From positions 62,001-126,000 of the forward strand of contig NZ_JAAVUY010000004.1 in the NCBI RefSeq assembly GCF_018449695.1: 64,000 bases of DNA, in the 5' to 3' direction. Under the pieces are notes generated by a model, which did not search any database, had not been told where the DNA came from, and saw nothing but the letters and a program-made list of their open reading frames with translations. The DNA comes from Bradyrhizobium sp. dw_411. GTDB lineage: Bacteria > Pseudomonadota > Alphaproteobacteria > Rhizobiales > Xanthobacteraceae. Positions 8,666 through 17,502 of the stretch are shown piece after piece. The position numbers and the translations under genes were made by a program. Numbering within the stretch: position 1 is the first letter of the stretch; the number at the start of each line of letters is the position of its first letter.

Positions 8666-8691
8666 GATGGGCCGCCGATGATGAGCTTTGG

Positions 8692-9006
8692 CTACTCGAT
8701 CAGTAGCAGCACCTGGCCGTCCTCGATTTTGACAGGAAATGTTTTGATGCTTTCCGTGACCGGCTCCAGGGTCGGCTGTCCATTGGTCACGTCAAATCGG
8801 CCCTGATGCAGCGGGCACTCGATTTCATTGCCTTCGAGGTATCCTTCGCAAAGCCGGGCATGGCCGTGGGTGCAGATGTTCGCAGTGGCGTAGACCTCGC
8901 CATCAACGCCATACAGCGCGATCTCCTGCTCGCCGACTGTCACCGCAATGGCGTCGCCTTCGCGCACGTCGGTCCGCGCCGCTACCCGCTGCCATTCTCC
9001 ACTCAT
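8692..9006 (-). CDS. Rieske-type [2Fe-2S] ferredoxin of aromatic-ring oxygenase
   Basis: About 104 residues with the Rieske ligands visible as CTHGHA and CPLHQGRFD, the C-x-H ... C-x2-H arrangement, typical of NagAb/NahAb ferredoxins. It carries electrons from a reductase to the terminal oxygenase encoded just upstream (alpha and beta). ATG 9006 (MSGEWQRVA) was chosen; an upstream in-frame ATG at 9033 would add nine residues. A ferredoxin reductase of the NagAa type is not in the neighbourhood, so it must be encoded elsewhere or shared. Confidence 0.9.
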   Translation of the reverse strand: MSGEWQRVAARTDVREGDAIAVTVGEQEIALYGVDGEVYATANICTHGHARLCEGYLEGNEIECPLHQGRFDVTNGQPTLEPVTESIKTFPVKIEDGQVLLLIE

Positions 9007-9066
9007 AGATACCTCGGAAATGTTGGCGCGCACGGTGCAGCGGCGACGCTTGTATGATCGATTGCT

Positions 9067-9543
9067 TCAGAGCGGATAGATGATCGAATTCGGGACCAAT
9101 TCGCTGTCGAAGATGCACAGCCTCGATTTGAACTTGAGTCCTTCGTCCGTCTTGCGGACGACATCGATGTAGCGGCCGACGTTGAAAACCTCGGAGAATT
9201 CATCCTGCTTGGTGCGCAGCACGAGGTAGTTCGCCTCCGAACGGATTTCGTTGTCATCGGCCGCAAGGACGCGAGGAGCGGCAACGATATGCCGTTGGTA
9301 ATAAGGATCGTGATAGAGCGTCTCGCGGATGCCGTAGACGCGGTCCTTGAGCATGCCCTTGCTTTCCAGCCAAATGATGGAAAGCGGCAATTTGCGATCG
9401 TAGTTCTCCCTCGGTTGAATGCGATATTCGCATTCTTCAAGAAAGAAATCGGGCCACTTCTCGAAATCGCCCTGATCCAGGCAGGCCGAGTATTCGCTGT
9501 AGAGGTTTTGCAGCGCCATATACCCGCTGCTCACGTCGATCAT
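9067..9543 (-). CDS. Aromatic-ring-hydroxylating oxygenase beta subunit (salicylate 5-hydroxylase NagH-like)
   Basis: About 158 residues of the NTF2-like oxygenase small-subunit family. It contains FEKWPDFFLEECEYRIQPREN, DRVYGIRETLYHDPYYQRHI and the terminal FDSELVPNSIIYPL, all close to what I recall of NagH, the small subunit of salicylate 5-hydroxylase. The start MIDVSSGY at 9543 lies two bases after the alpha-subunit stop; an ATG at 9570 inside alpha is possible. The subunit is structural rather than catalytic in this family. Confidence 0.9.
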   Translation of the reverse strand: MIDVSSGYMALQNLYSEYSACLDQGDFEKWPDFFLEECEYRIQPRENYDRKLPLSIIWLESKGMLKDRVYGIRETLYHDPYYQRHIVAAPRVLAADDNEIRSEANYLVLRTKQDEFSEVFNVGRYIDVVRKTDEGLKFKSRLCIFDSELVPNSIIYPL

Positions 9544-9545
9544 CG

Positions 9546-10820
9546 TCAGATCTCCATCACTTTTCGCCAATAAGAGAACATGGCCCGGATCGGATTCTCG
9601 GTGATCAAATGGTTCACTTCGCCCCAGTCGCGGCCGCCTTGTTCGGCCAATGTGCTGCGGGTCGGTTCCTGCTCATACGATTCCTGACAGAATTCGAGCA
9701 CTTCGCCGTCATCCGCCGAGACGTAGCCGGCCGGTCCGAACATGTTGGCCTGCCGCAGGCGCCGCAGCGACATGTCGGGATCGTCCTCCTCAAAGCCGAA
9801 ATGCGTCCAGACGAAATCGAACGAGCCGGGACCGCGCGGCATGATCTGCCGGGTGGACATGCTGTTCGACTGCTGCTGCACGATCAGGTTCGGGAACAAC
9901 GTCAGCATCACGACGGTCGGTCCGTTCCACCAGGCTTCCGGTTTGACATCGACGATCCGCTTATCGTGCAGGACCATGCCTTCCTTGAAGCTGGCGACGC
10001 CTTTGGTCACGCCGCTGTCCGCCTGCTCCTTTTCGCGGGTGGACGCCATCGCCCCGTGACGGCCATGCACGTCCGTGACGAGGCGTGACTTCTGATCGCC
10101 GCGGATCAGTCCGAACACCACGAACCATGTATGCAAAAGGCCCACATGATAGGGGTCCTTGATGTTTTCCTGCATCAGCTTCCAGTTGCTGGGCACGCGC
10201 TGGCGCGAGTAGCCGATGACCTTGAGCTTGCGGCCGTTAAAGACGCGATCGAAATAGGCCAGGATTTCAGGACCAAGATAGCTCTCGAACGATTCGATGT
10301 CGTGATCGAACGACGCGAAGATCACGCCGTTGCGCACGGCCACCTTGAGCTTGTTGAGGGGATGGTCCGCCGGCTTGAAGTCGGCCGGCATGCCGCCACG
10401 CACTTCGCCGTCCTTTTTCAGGCCGCGGCGGAACGGCACGCCCTGCAGGTTGCCCTTCAGGTCGTAGGTCCACTGGTGATACGGGCAGAGAAATTCCTTG
10501 GTGTTACCGAATTTCTCCCGGCAGAACTGGGCGCCGCGATGGGCGCAGATATTCTCGACGGCAGTTACCGAACCATCGGTGTCCCTGGCGACGACGATAG
10601 AGCGCTCACCCACAGACGAGCGCTTGAAATCGCCGGGATTGGGAATTTCGGCTTCAAGGCCGACATAGTTCCAATGCTTGGTGTAGAAAATGCGCTGGAG
10701 TTCACGCTGGTAAACTTCCGGGTCGGTGTAGGCCCAGAAAGGTATCCGGCTGGACCCTTCATGGCTCCATACCGGCATTTCGACATCGGCATCTGACTGG
10801 ATCGGTGATTGCTGTTGCAT
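9546..10820 (-). CDS. Aromatic-ring-hydroxylating oxygenase alpha subunit (salicylate 5-hydroxylase NagG-like)
   Basis: About 424 residues. The N-terminal Rieske domain has CAHRGA and CPYHQWTYD (C-x-H ... C-x2-H). The catalytic domain has the bridging aspartate and mononuclear-iron histidines in ENIKDPYHVGLLHTWF. Stretches such as GEGSSR-like HEGSSRIPFWAYT, VGLEAEIPNPGDFKR and LQGVPFRRG strongly resemble NagG, which converts salicylate to gentisate. The precise substrate could be another 2-hydroxy- or aminobenzoate. ATG 10820 is preceded by a CGGAGG ribosome-binding site; longer in-frame starts run into the promoter. Order is alpha, beta, ferredoxin, with a NahR-like regulator divergent. Confidence 0.9.
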   Translation of the reverse strand: MQQQSPIQSDADVEMPVWSHEGSSRIPFWAYTDPEVYQRELQRIFYTKHWNYVGLEAEIPNPGDFKRSSVGERSIVVARDTDGSVTAVENICAHRGAQFCREKFGNTKEFLCPYHQWTYDLKGNLQGVPFRRGLKKDGEVRGGMPADFKPADHPLNKLKVAVRNGVIFASFDHDIESFESYLGPEILAYFDRVFNGRKLKVIGYSRQRVPSNWKLMQENIKDPYHVGLLHTWFVVFGLIRGDQKSRLVTDVHGRHGAMASTREKEQADSGVTKGVASFKEGMVLHDKRIVDVKPEAWWNGPTVVMLTLFPNLIVQQQSNSMSTRQIMPRGPGSFDFVWTHFGFEEDDPDMSLRRLRQANMFGPAGYVSADDGEVLEFCQESYEQEPTRSTLAEQGGRDWGEVNHLITENPIRAMFSYWRKVMEI

Positions 10821-10975
10821 CGGCGCGCCTCCGCATTTCTTCCCTGATGGATAGAGGTAACGCGACCTCCGTCCCAAAGCGACGAAAGGCGCTGAATGTT
10901 CGTTATCACCCGGGATGATCTTGCTTATGTTGCGCTGCAACAATCCGCAAAACACCCATTGAACAAAGCTTAATA

Positions 10976-10999
10976 CGCTATATCCATATAAATACAACG
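10976..10999. promoter_or_regulatory. Shared 24-bp operator, copy 1 (Rieske oxygenase / LysR)
   Basis: CGCTATAT - eight bases - ATACAACG. It matches the pattern CGNTATAT-N8-ATATANCG with one mismatch in the right arm. It lies 46 bases upstream of the LysR start and 156 upstream of the oxygenase alpha start, in the divergent promoter region. Confidence 0.6.
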
Positions 11000-11044
11000 A
11001 TTCTAGACTGGGGCCTGGACTTCAAGACGACCGATAGTGAAGCT

Positions 11045-12022
11045 GTGGACCCGGAAAAAATCGACCTCAACCTGCTTCTTGTCTTTTCGCACCTGTTCCG
11101 TGAGAAGCGCGTGCGGCGCGTCGCCGACATTCTCGGCATGTCGCAGCCCGGCGTCAGCAACGCACTCAACCGGCTCCGCAGCCTTCTGAACGACGAATTG
11201 TTCGTCCGCACCCCCCATGGCATGGAGCCGACATCCTATGCCATGCAACTGGCTGGCCCGATCTCCGAGGCGCTGGAGCAAATCCGAAGCGCGCTCGATG
11301 TCGGGAATCCCTTCGATCCTGCGACCAGTAAACGCCGGTTCACGATCGCGATGACCGACATCGGCGAAATCGACTTCCTGCCGAGCATGATGGACGCCGT
11401 CGGACGCGTGGCGCCCTCGGTCACGATCAACACGGTGCGCAATAACGCCTTGCATCTGAGGGAGGAAATGGAGAACGGTCAGGTCAATCTGGCCGTCGGG
11501 CTTCTTCCGGACCTGCAAACCAACTTCTTCACGCGGCAACTGACCGTCAGTGAATATGTCTGCCTGTTCCGGCGCGGACATCCGCTCGATAAATTGCACA
11601 TCACGCTCGACGAGTTTGTCGCAGCCTCACATCTCGTCGTGGTGTCGGCAGGAACCGGACACGGGGTAGCTGATGAGGAATTCGAACGGCGCGGCATCGC
11701 GCGGGACGTCAAATTGAGAATCCCGCATTTTGCGTCGGTCGGGTATATCCTGCACGAAACCGATCTCATCACGACGGTTCCGCAGCGGCTGGTCAACCGG
11801 TGCGCCGGTCCCTTCGACTTGTCGTCCGTACCGGTGCCTTTCGAACTGCCGTCAATCCCCATCAATCTGTTCTGGTCCGCTCGCTATCACCGCGATCCGG
11901 CCAATCAATGGCTACGTTCGATGATGGTGGAGACCTTCAACAAGGAGGAGGCCGTTCGACAGAGCGCCGGCCCGCAATCTCCGGCGCTCCTTGCGTCAAC
12001 TTTAGCGATTCACCGGGGGTAG
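11045..12022 (+). CDS. LysR-family transcriptional regulator, NahR/NagR-like
   Basis: 325 residues with an N-terminal winged helix-turn-helix (LNLLLVFSHLF ... MSQPGVSNALNRLRSLLNDELFVRT) and a C-terminal effector-binding domain. Stretches such as HGMEPT, FTIAMTDIGEIDFLP and NLAVGLLPDLQTNFF resemble NahR/NagR, the salicylate-responsive activators of naphthalene and salicylate genes. That fits its divergent position to a NagG/NagH-like oxygenase and supports a 2-hydroxybenzoate-type effector, though effector identity is inferred. The start is GTG 11045 without a strong ribosome-binding site; the DPEKIDLNLL sequence follows immediately, as in relatives. Confidence 0.9.
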   Translation: MDPEKIDLNLLLVFSHLFREKRVRRVADILGMSQPGVSNALNRLRSLLNDELFVRTPHGMEPTSYAMQLAGPISEALEQIRSALDVGNPFDPATSKRRFTIAMTDIGEIDFLPSMMDAVGRVAPSVTINTVRNNALHLREEMENGQVNLAVGLLPDLQTNFFTRQLTVSEYVCLFRRGHPLDKLHITLDEFVAASHLVVVSAGTGHGVADEEFERRGIARDVKLRIPHFASVGYILHETDLITTVPQRLVNRCAGPFDLSSVPVPFELPSIPINLFWSARYHRDPANQWLRSMMVETFNKEEAVRQSAGPQSPALLASTLAIHRG

Positions 12023-12044
12023 GGGATGTTGCGTTGCTGGATAG

Positions 12045-13097
12045 CTATTCAGACGCATCCAGCCGGCAAGCGTCCCGGTATCGGCGCGGGCTTGTTTGAA
12101 AGGCAGTGCGAAAGGCACGGCTGAAACTGCTGGATTCCGAAAAGCCCCAGCGAAAGGCGATCGACGTGATACTTTGGTGATTGAGACTGGCGTCGGCCAG
12201 GTCGCGGCGGCAGCATGCCAGGCGCCGCTCACGGACGTATTCACCGACGGTGCTGCCTGAGCTTTGCCGAAAGATTTGCTGGAGATGTCCACTGGATATT
12301 CCGACGGCCGCGGCGATTTGTTCGACCGATAGAAGCGGATCCCCCAGCATCTGCGATATATAAGCGCATGCGCGCGCAAAGCTCGATGCGGATAGATTGT
12401 GGCCGCGCCGACCGGCATTGCCCTCGAAGAAAAATCGCGCAGCCAGCGCAAGGTGATCGAGCGCACGATTGGCAGCGGCGGGCAAAAGAATCGGATCGAT
12501 CGCAGAGACAAAACGCTCAAGCAGAACGATGTTTTGACGGGCGATCACGGTCAGCGCATCGTCGCCGGACAGCGCCATTCCGGCGACATCGCGGCTCCTT
12601 GGCATGATGTCATAGAACAACGGAGCGGGCATTCTGAGAATATTTTGCCGGAACGTCTGCGGGAAAATCACCTCATAGGGGCGGGCGGTATCGAGGAAGC
12701 CGATGTCGCCCGGCTTGAGCGTGGCCTGCTGCTCGCTTTGGCGGATCGTGCAGGTGCCTTCTTCCTGAACCATCAGAAGCCAGGTTGGTTCGGTCTGCAT
12801 ACTGATCAATTCGCGGGTGCGACGAACCCGCTGCGGATCGGCTTCGACATGCACCAGGTCGAAGCTCGGCATATGCGCGAGAGGAATTGGCTGGGCGTGG
12901 ATAGCGCCAGCATAGGGATGCGCATCGCCAAGCGCAGTTGCTTCGACGCCCGCGATGGTGTGGCACACAACTTCACGCCAAAAATCGAGACGCTGCGCCG
13001 CAGGCACGCTTGCCGTCGTCAGCAGGCCCGCGATCTTCCCATATTCGGCCAGCAGGGCAGCTTTGCCATGCCGTGTCGTGCCTGGCAGCGAAGTCAC
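12045..13097 (-). CDS. AraC-family transcriptional regulator with AraC-binding-like N-terminal domain (FeaR-type)
   Basis: 350 residues. The N-terminal part (RLDFWREVVCHTIAGVEA, near residue 40) resembles the AraC-binding-like domain found in FeaR-type regulators of aldehyde and amine oxidation genes. The C-terminal ~100 residues hold two helix-turn-helix motifs (VEQIAAAVGISSGHLQQIFRQ and SITSIAFRWGFSESSSFSRAF). The start is GTG 13097. It is divergent from an aldehyde dehydrogenase gene across 219 bp that include a copy of the shared palindrome, so it is a candidate regulator of that gene and perhaps of the wider set. Confidence 0.88.
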   Translation of the reverse strand: MTSLPGTTRHGKAALLAEYGKIAGLLTTASVPAAQRLDFWREVVCHTIAGVEATALGDAHPYAGAIHAQPIPLAHMPSFDLVHVEADPQRVRRTRELISMQTEPTWLLMVQEEGTCTIRQSEQQATLKPGDIGFLDTARPYEVIFPQTFRQNILRMPAPLFYDIMPRSRDVAGMALSGDDALTVIARQNIVLLERFVSAIDPILLPAAANRALDHLALAARFFFEGNAGRRGHNLSASSFARACAYISQMLGDPLLSVEQIAAAVGISSGHLQQIFRQSSGSTVGEYVRERRLACCRRDLADASLNHQSITSIAFRWGFSESSSFSRAFRTAFQTSPRRYRDACRLDASE

Positions 13098-13268
13098 GGC
13101 GGACCTCGGTGAAATCTGTTTCGACGAGCCGAAATCTAATCATAGGGCATCCGGACTGTCGACGAGAAATCTGAGTTTAAGTCAAATCGTGACTGCAAAC
13201 TGTCAAGACGCCCTCGCGGGCCGGAGCCAACCTCAAGCCCAGAGATAAGCGCCATTCCCTGGGACCGG

Positions 13269-13292
13269 CGCTATATCCCGACGAAATTAACG
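13269..13292. promoter_or_regulatory. Shared 24-bp operator, copy 2 (degenerate; aldehyde dehydrogenase)
   Basis: CGCTATAT - eight bases - AATTAACG, with two mismatches to CGNTATAT-N8-ATATANCG in the right arm. It ends 24 bases before the ATG of the aldehyde dehydrogenase gene, close to the AAGGAG ribosome-binding site. If functional, this position favours repression or a very short leader. Confidence 0.45.
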
Positions 13293-13316
13293 CATCCCCG
13301 CACAAGGAGAGATCAC

Positions 13317-14789
13317 ATGGCCGCATCGCATGAGATGATCAACGGAGTCCCGAACTACAATCTCTACATTGCCGGTGAGTGGGTGCGCTCGCTGCGCAAC
13401 GACGCCACGGAAAGCACCAATCCGGCAACGGGCGAGCTTTTCGCGCGGGTCCAGCAGGCGGGCGCAGCCGAAACCGAAAAGGCCATCACAGCGGCTCACA
13501 AGTCCTACAAGAGCTGGTTCGAGACGCCGGTTTCGCAGCGGGAATCCATATTCCTGAAGGCGGCCGATGTGCTCGGCGCCAAGGCCCAGGAGATCACCGA
13601 GGTCCTGGTTGCCGAGTCCGGATCGGTCTATGGCAAGGCCGGGTTCGAGGTCGGCTATTGCTTTGACCTGTTGCGCACCGCTGCCGCCGAAATGCGCCGC
13701 TCGCCCGGCGAGACCATGCCGCTGACCGCGCCCGGGCAATTCGGTTTCACCATTCGCCAGCCGCTCGGCGTGATCGCGGGGATCGCGCCGTTCAATGCAC
13801 CATTTTTGCTCGCGATGAAAAAAGTGGTGATGGCATTGGCCGCGGGCAACGGATTTGTCCTCAAGCCGTCCGAACTCACGCCCGTCACTGGACTAAAGAT
13901 CGCGGAAGTGTTCCACGAGGCCGGGCTCCCGCCGGGCTTGCTCAGCGTTATTCCAGGGCCGGCCGCCGAGATCGGCGCGACGATCTTCAAGGATCCCCGC
14001 GTGCGCATGATCACGTTTACGGGCTCGACCCACACCGGTCGCATGCTGGCGGTGGAAGCGGCCAAGACGTTGAAGCGCTTCACGCTGGAGATGGGCGGCA
14101 AAAGCCCGCTGATCGTATTGGGCGATGCGGATGTTGACTACGCGGTGAAAGCCGCGGCGTTCGGTATCTTTTTCCATCAGGGTCAGGTCTGCATGGCGAA
14201 TTCGCGCATTCTGGTCGAGGAGCCGATATTCGATGCGTTTTGCGAGCGCTTCGCCGCGGTCGCCAAGAGCCTCAAGGTCGGCGATCCCCGCGAGCCCGAT
14301 ACTGTGATCGGGCCATTGATCCGCGGCACCCAGTGCGCCGTGATCGATGGCCATGTCGAAGACGCCGTCGCCAAGGGCGCGAAACTGATGTGCGGAGCCA
14401 CCCACAAGGATCAGTATTATTGGCCCACCGTTCTCAGCGGCGTCACGTCCGACATGCGCATCTTCCATGAAGAAAGCTTCGGCCCGGTCACCTCGATCAT
14501 CAAGGTTCGCGACCACGAAGAGGCGCTGGAGCTCGCCAACGCCACCGACTACGGCCTGTCATCGGGTGTGATCACCAACAACATGCAGAAGGCGCTCGAC
14601 CTGGCCTTCGGGCTCGAATCCGGCATGGTCCATCTCAACGATTGCACGGTGTCGGACGAACCGCACGTACCCTTTGGTGGCGTCAAGAACAGCGGCTATG
14701 GCCGCGAAGGCGGTCGCTTCTCGATGGAAGAGATGACCGAACTCAAATGGATCACCGTGCAGCGGGGCCAGCGTCAGTTTCCGATCTGA
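13317..14789 (+). CDS. Aldehyde dehydrogenase (vanillin/benzaldehyde dehydrogenase-like), paralogue 1
   Basis: 490-residue NAD(P)-dependent aldehyde dehydrogenase. The catalytic cysteine is C292 in GQVCMANS, the general-base glutamate is in LEMGGKSPL, and the Rossmann-domain segment FTGSTHTGR is present. It is closely similar to the aldehyde dehydrogenase at 17503-18978 and, by its DGxPxYxLxIxG-type N-terminus and SPFxxPFL-like cofactor region (IAPFNAPFLL), resembles aromatic aldehyde dehydrogenases. AAGGAGAG precedes ATG 13317. Aromatic aldehydes such as vanillin, benzaldehyde or salicylaldehyde are plausible substrates, not demonstrated. Confidence 0.92.
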   Translation: MAASHEMINGVPNYNLYIAGEWVRSLRNDATESTNPATGELFARVQQAGAAETEKAITAAHKSYKSWFETPVSQRESIFLKAADVLGAKAQEITEVLVAESGSVYGKAGFEVGYCFDLLRTAAAEMRRSPGETMPLTAPGQFGFTIRQPLGVIAGIAPFNAPFLLAMKKVVMALAAGNGFVLKPSELTPVTGLKIAEVFHEAGLPPGLLSVIPGPAAEIGATIFKDPRVRMITFTGSTHTGRMLAVEAAKTLKRFTLEMGGKSPLIVLGDADVDYAVKAAAFGIFFHQGQVCMANSRILVEEPIFDAFCERFAAVAKSLKVGDPREPDTVIGPLIRGTQCAVIDGHVEDAVAKGAKLMCGATHKDQYYWPTVLSGVTSDMRIFHEESFGPVTSIIKVRDHEEALELANATDYGLSSGVITNNMQKALDLAFGLESGMVHLNDCTVSDEPHVPFGGVKNSGYGREGGRFSMEEMTELKWITVQRGQRQFPI

Positions 14790-14829
14790 CGGCGGCTCCT
14801 TTGAAGTGACGTGCTTTGTGAAGTGACTT

Positions 14830-14857
14830 GCCCCGGGGGATGCGACGCCCTCGGGGC
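14830..14857. terminator. GC-rich hairpin between convergent ALDH and MFS genes
   Basis: GCCCCGGGGG pairs with GCCCTCGGGGC around a short loop, followed by TTATACTT. It lies in the 108-bp gap between the ends of two convergent genes and could act in both directions. Confidence 0.5.
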
Positions 14858-14897
14858 TTATACTTCCGGCGATGATCGGGCTACGGACAACGGACCG

Positions 14898-16112
14898 TCA
14901 TTCCACGTCGCTTTGTTGTGGCGCAATGCGGGTGGTTGCGAATGTATCTGTCGTCAAGATGATAGCGGCGACGATCGCCAATCCGCCGCCAAGCAGGCAG
15001 ACGCCGGACCAACCACCCAACGTCCAGGCGAGGCCTCCAGTGAGGGCGCCAATGGCTCCGCCTGAGAAGGTCGCAACCATGTAGACCGTGTTGAGCCGCC
15101 CTCGGATCGTGTGGTCAATTCCAAAGATCCTGGTTTGATTGGCGACCTGACCGCTTTGCAACCCGAAGTCCAGCAAGTTGACGGCGACGACCAGGCCGAT
15201 GATGGAGGCCGCGCCCCATGTTCCCGCAATCGCAAAGCTGAGCGCCGTTGCGCAGAGCGCGGCGGCATTCACGGGTGCGGTTCCGAAGCGGTCTGAAAAG
15301 CGCCCTGCGGCGGGCGCGACAAGTGCTCCGGGCGCACCCCACAGCCCAAAAAGCCCCACAGCCGTCGGCCCCAGTGCGAAGGCCGGCGTTTCCAGGTGAA
15401 ATGCCAGCGTTGCCCAGAACGCGGAGAAGGCTCCGAAGATGCAGAAATTCATCCCCATCGAGACCAAAAGCGATCGGTGACGCAGCAGCGAAGGCAGCGA
15501 TGCGAGAAGATCCCGATAACGTGTCGGTGCTCTTTCCTTCGCCTCCGGCAGGAAGTGCGGCACGATGAAGAGGAGGATCGTGGTCAGGGCCGCGGCTAAA
15601 GCGTATGGCGCGCGCCATGATCCGCTGAACCCCGCCACAGCGCCCGAAATGGTGCGTGAGAGAAGAATGCCCAGCACGAGCCCGATCTGAAGGGCGCCGA
15701 GGCTGCGGCCACGATTCTCCGGCGCGACCAAGGTCGGCGCCAATGGCATCAGGATTTGCGGGATCACCGTGACGGTCGCAAAGCATACGCTCGCAACCAG
15801 CAGAACCGGGACGTTTGGCGACAATGCCGCCGCGGCGAGGCCAATCGCTGTCACCGCCATCAGCGACCGGACGAGCAACGCGGGCTTTGCCATATCGGCA
15901 AGCGGAACAATCAACAGAATGCCGAGCGCATATCCAACCTGGGTCGCAACAGCGACAAGCGAGGCTGCTTTCTCGGCAATGCCGAATTGCTGCGCCATTT
16001 GCGCCAGCAGCGGCTGGCACAGATAGATATTCCCGACCATCACGCCGCAAGCGACGGCCAATACCGGAATGGAGCCAGCCCGTACGCCGGGCAGCGTTAA
16101 CGATCGTTGCAT
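14898..16112 (-). CDS. MFS transporter (DHA-type drug/metabolite exporter)
   Basis: 404 residues with about twelve membrane segments in two halves. The loop after segment 2 (LADMAKPALLVRSL) fits the MFS motif A position. Overall it resembles small proton-driven exporters of the NepI/YfcJ kind. It follows the aldo/keto reductase gene on the same strand with a 26-bp gap, so the two form a likely operon. Export of an alcohol, aldehyde or xenobiotic is plausible from context, but the substrate is unknown. Confidence 0.85.
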   Translation of the reverse strand: MQRSLTLPGVRAGSIPVLAVACGVMVGNIYLCQPLLAQMAQQFGIAEKAASLVAVATQVGYALGILLIVPLADMAKPALLVRSLMAVTAIGLAAAALSPNVPVLLVASVCFATVTVIPQILMPLAPTLVAPENRGRSLGALQIGLVLGILLSRTISGAVAGFSGSWRAPYALAAALTTILLFIVPHFLPEAKERAPTRYRDLLASLPSLLRHRSLLVSMGMNFCIFGAFSAFWATLAFHLETPAFALGPTAVGLFGLWGAPGALVAPAAGRFSDRFGTAPVNAAALCATALSFAIAGTWGAASIIGLVVAVNLLDFGLQSGQVANQTRIFGIDHTIRGRLNTVYMVATFSGGAIGALTGGLAWTLGGWSGVCLLGGGLAIVAAIILTTDTFATTRIAPQQSDVE

Positions 16113-16138
16113 TGTAGTGCTTTCAGGGTTTGGCAGTG

Positions 16139-17014
16139 TCAGCTCGAAGCGTGCTTTTTGCCAGCCTCATCCAGTGCCGCGAACTCGCCGTCCGACAAGA
16201 CGATATCCGCCGCAGCGACGTTCTCTTCCAGATGCTTGACCTTTGACGTGCCGGGGATGGGCAACATCACCGGGCTTCGCTTCAACACCCAGGCCAGCGC
16301 GATCTGGCTCGGGGCAGCCCCGTGCTTTGCCGCGATCGCATTTAAAAGCGAGCCAGGTTTGGCGAGATCGCCCGCCGCCAAGGGAAACCAGGGGATGAAG
16401 CCAATGTGCTGCTGCTCGCAATAGTCGAGAACGTCTTCGCTGCCGCGATCGACGAGGTTGTAACGGTTCTGCACCGTCGCAACCTTGAATATCTGGGAAG
16501 CCGACTTGATCTCGGCAATCGATACCTCACTCAAGCCCGCACAGCGAATGAGGCCTTGATCGAGCAGGGAGCGGATAGCGCCGAATTGCTCGCTGCTTGG
16601 CACGTTTGGATCGATGCGATGGAGCTGCCACAGGCCGATCTGCTCAACGCCGAGTTGCTTCAGGCTCTTGTGAACCTCAGCGACGAGGTATTCCGGACGT
16701 CCATTCGGGACCCAGTTATTTGGCCCGGGCCGCTCAAGGCCGCCCTTTGTTGCCACCAGTAGATTTTTGTAGGGATGCAACGCCTCGTGGATCAGTTTTT
16801 CCGAGACGTCGGGACCATAGGAATCCGCGGTATCGATAAAGTTCACGCCAATTTCAGGCAACCGCTTGAGGGTGCGGATCGCTTCCGCGCGATCCCTGGG
16901 TTCACCCCAGATTCCGTCACCGGTGATTCGCATCGCACCGAAACCGAGACGATTGACGTCAAATTCATTGCCGATTTTGAAGCTGCCGGACTTACCCGCA
17001 TCGATCGTGGTCAT
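16139..17014 (-). CDS. Aldo/keto reductase
   Basis: 291-residue NADPH-dependent TIM-barrel reductase. Catalytic tetrad positions are visible as FIDTADSYG (Asp, Tyr), LVATKGG (Lys) and WQLHRID (His); the cofactor-binding end is [15 protein letters not shown]. It is similar in size to E. coli YdbC. ATG 17014 opens a likely two-gene operon with the MFS exporter. It would reduce aldehydes or ketones to alcohols, the reverse of the flanking aldehyde dehydrogenases, which suggests aldehyde detoxification. Confidence 0.9.
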   Translation of the reverse strand: MTTIDAGKSGSFKIGNEFDVNRLGFGAMRITGDGIWGEPRDRAEAIRTLKRLPEIGVNFIDTADSYGPDVSEKLIHEALHPYKNLLVATKGGLERPGPNNWVPNGRPEYLVAEVHKSLKQLGVEQIGLWQLHRIDPNVPSSEQFGAIRSLLDQGLIRCAGLSEVSIAEIKSASQIFKVATVQNRYNLVDRGSEDVLDYCEQQHIGFIPWFPLAAGDLAKPGSLLNAIAAKHGAAPSQIALAWVLKRSPVMLPIPGTSKVKHLEENVAAADIVLSDGEFAALDEAGKKHASS

Positions 17015-17032
17015 TGTATTTCCTAATCCCGC

Positions 17033-17042
17033 CTAACGTTAG
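17033..17042. promoter_or_regulatory. Ten-base perfect palindrome upstream of aldo/keto reductase
   Basis: CTAACGTTAG lies 18 bases upstream of the reductase ATG. It could be an operator for the reductase-MFS operon, but a ten-base palindrome alone is weak evidence. Confidence 0.25.
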
Positions 17043-17365
17043 CCGATCGCGAAAACCCCTTCCGCGATTGCAGGGACTTCATCCTGCCGTCGAGCGGTCG
17101 GGTGGCGGGCAACGAATAGCTTCTCGTGAAGACGCCCTATAGCGCCTCAGGTTAGATAGTTCGATCCTGTGATTGAGACAATGAACTTGTTGTGAGGCGC
17201 ATTTTTCGCTTATTTCCGTGCCCGCATAAGACTGAGGCAGTTGCCATCCGGTGAGCGCGGCTCCGCGCATTTTGCCACGCGAACTGCCTTCGGCAGCATG
17301 TGTTTTGCTCAGAGAATAACCAGCAAAGTCCTCGTTTTCAGGCAATCCACAAAACATCGCCCCAT

Positions 17366-17389
17366 CGATATATGTAATGGTATATAGCG
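17366..17389. promoter_or_regulatory. Shared 24-bp operator, copy 3 (aldehyde dehydrogenase paralogue 2)
   Basis: CGATATAT - eight bases - ATATAGCG, an exact match to CGNTATAT-N8-ATATANCG. It ends 113 bases before the aldehyde dehydrogenase ATG at 17503 in an AT-rich tract. Confidence 0.65.
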
Positions 17390-17502
17390 AAGGAAATTAT
17401 CACGAATTCGCGACTGAACGACCGGCAAGAAGTTCAGAATTTTTAGAAATTACGAAAACTCCCACGTGATCATGCCGCTACTTTTGTTTCCAGGAGTCTC
17501 TC

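Larger units (their letters stand above)
17015..17502. other. Intergenic region between divergent aldo/keto reductase and aldehyde dehydrogenase
   Basis: 488 bases without a convincing gene. It contains the CTAACGTTAG palindrome near the reductase and the shared 24-bp operator at 17366-17389, within an AT-rich tract from about 17360 to 17460 that probably holds the aldehyde dehydrogenase promoter. A 92-codon minus-strand frame (17079-17357) has no family resemblance and was not called. Confidence 0.7.

Noticed and set aside
10976..10999. Reading the recurrent motif as a LysR T-N11-A box
   Set aside because: The palindrome has an even length with its centre between two bases, whereas T-N11-A is centred on a base. 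The same motif also occurs at genes far from any LysR gene.
12354..12361. CGATATAT half-site inside the AraC regulator gene
   Set aside because: The opposite half-site at the correct spacing is absent, and it lies in coding sequence.
17079..17357. 92-codon minus-strand frame upstream of the aldo/keto reductase
   Set aside because: No recognisable motif, and the region is better explained as a divergent promoter region with a palindromic site.
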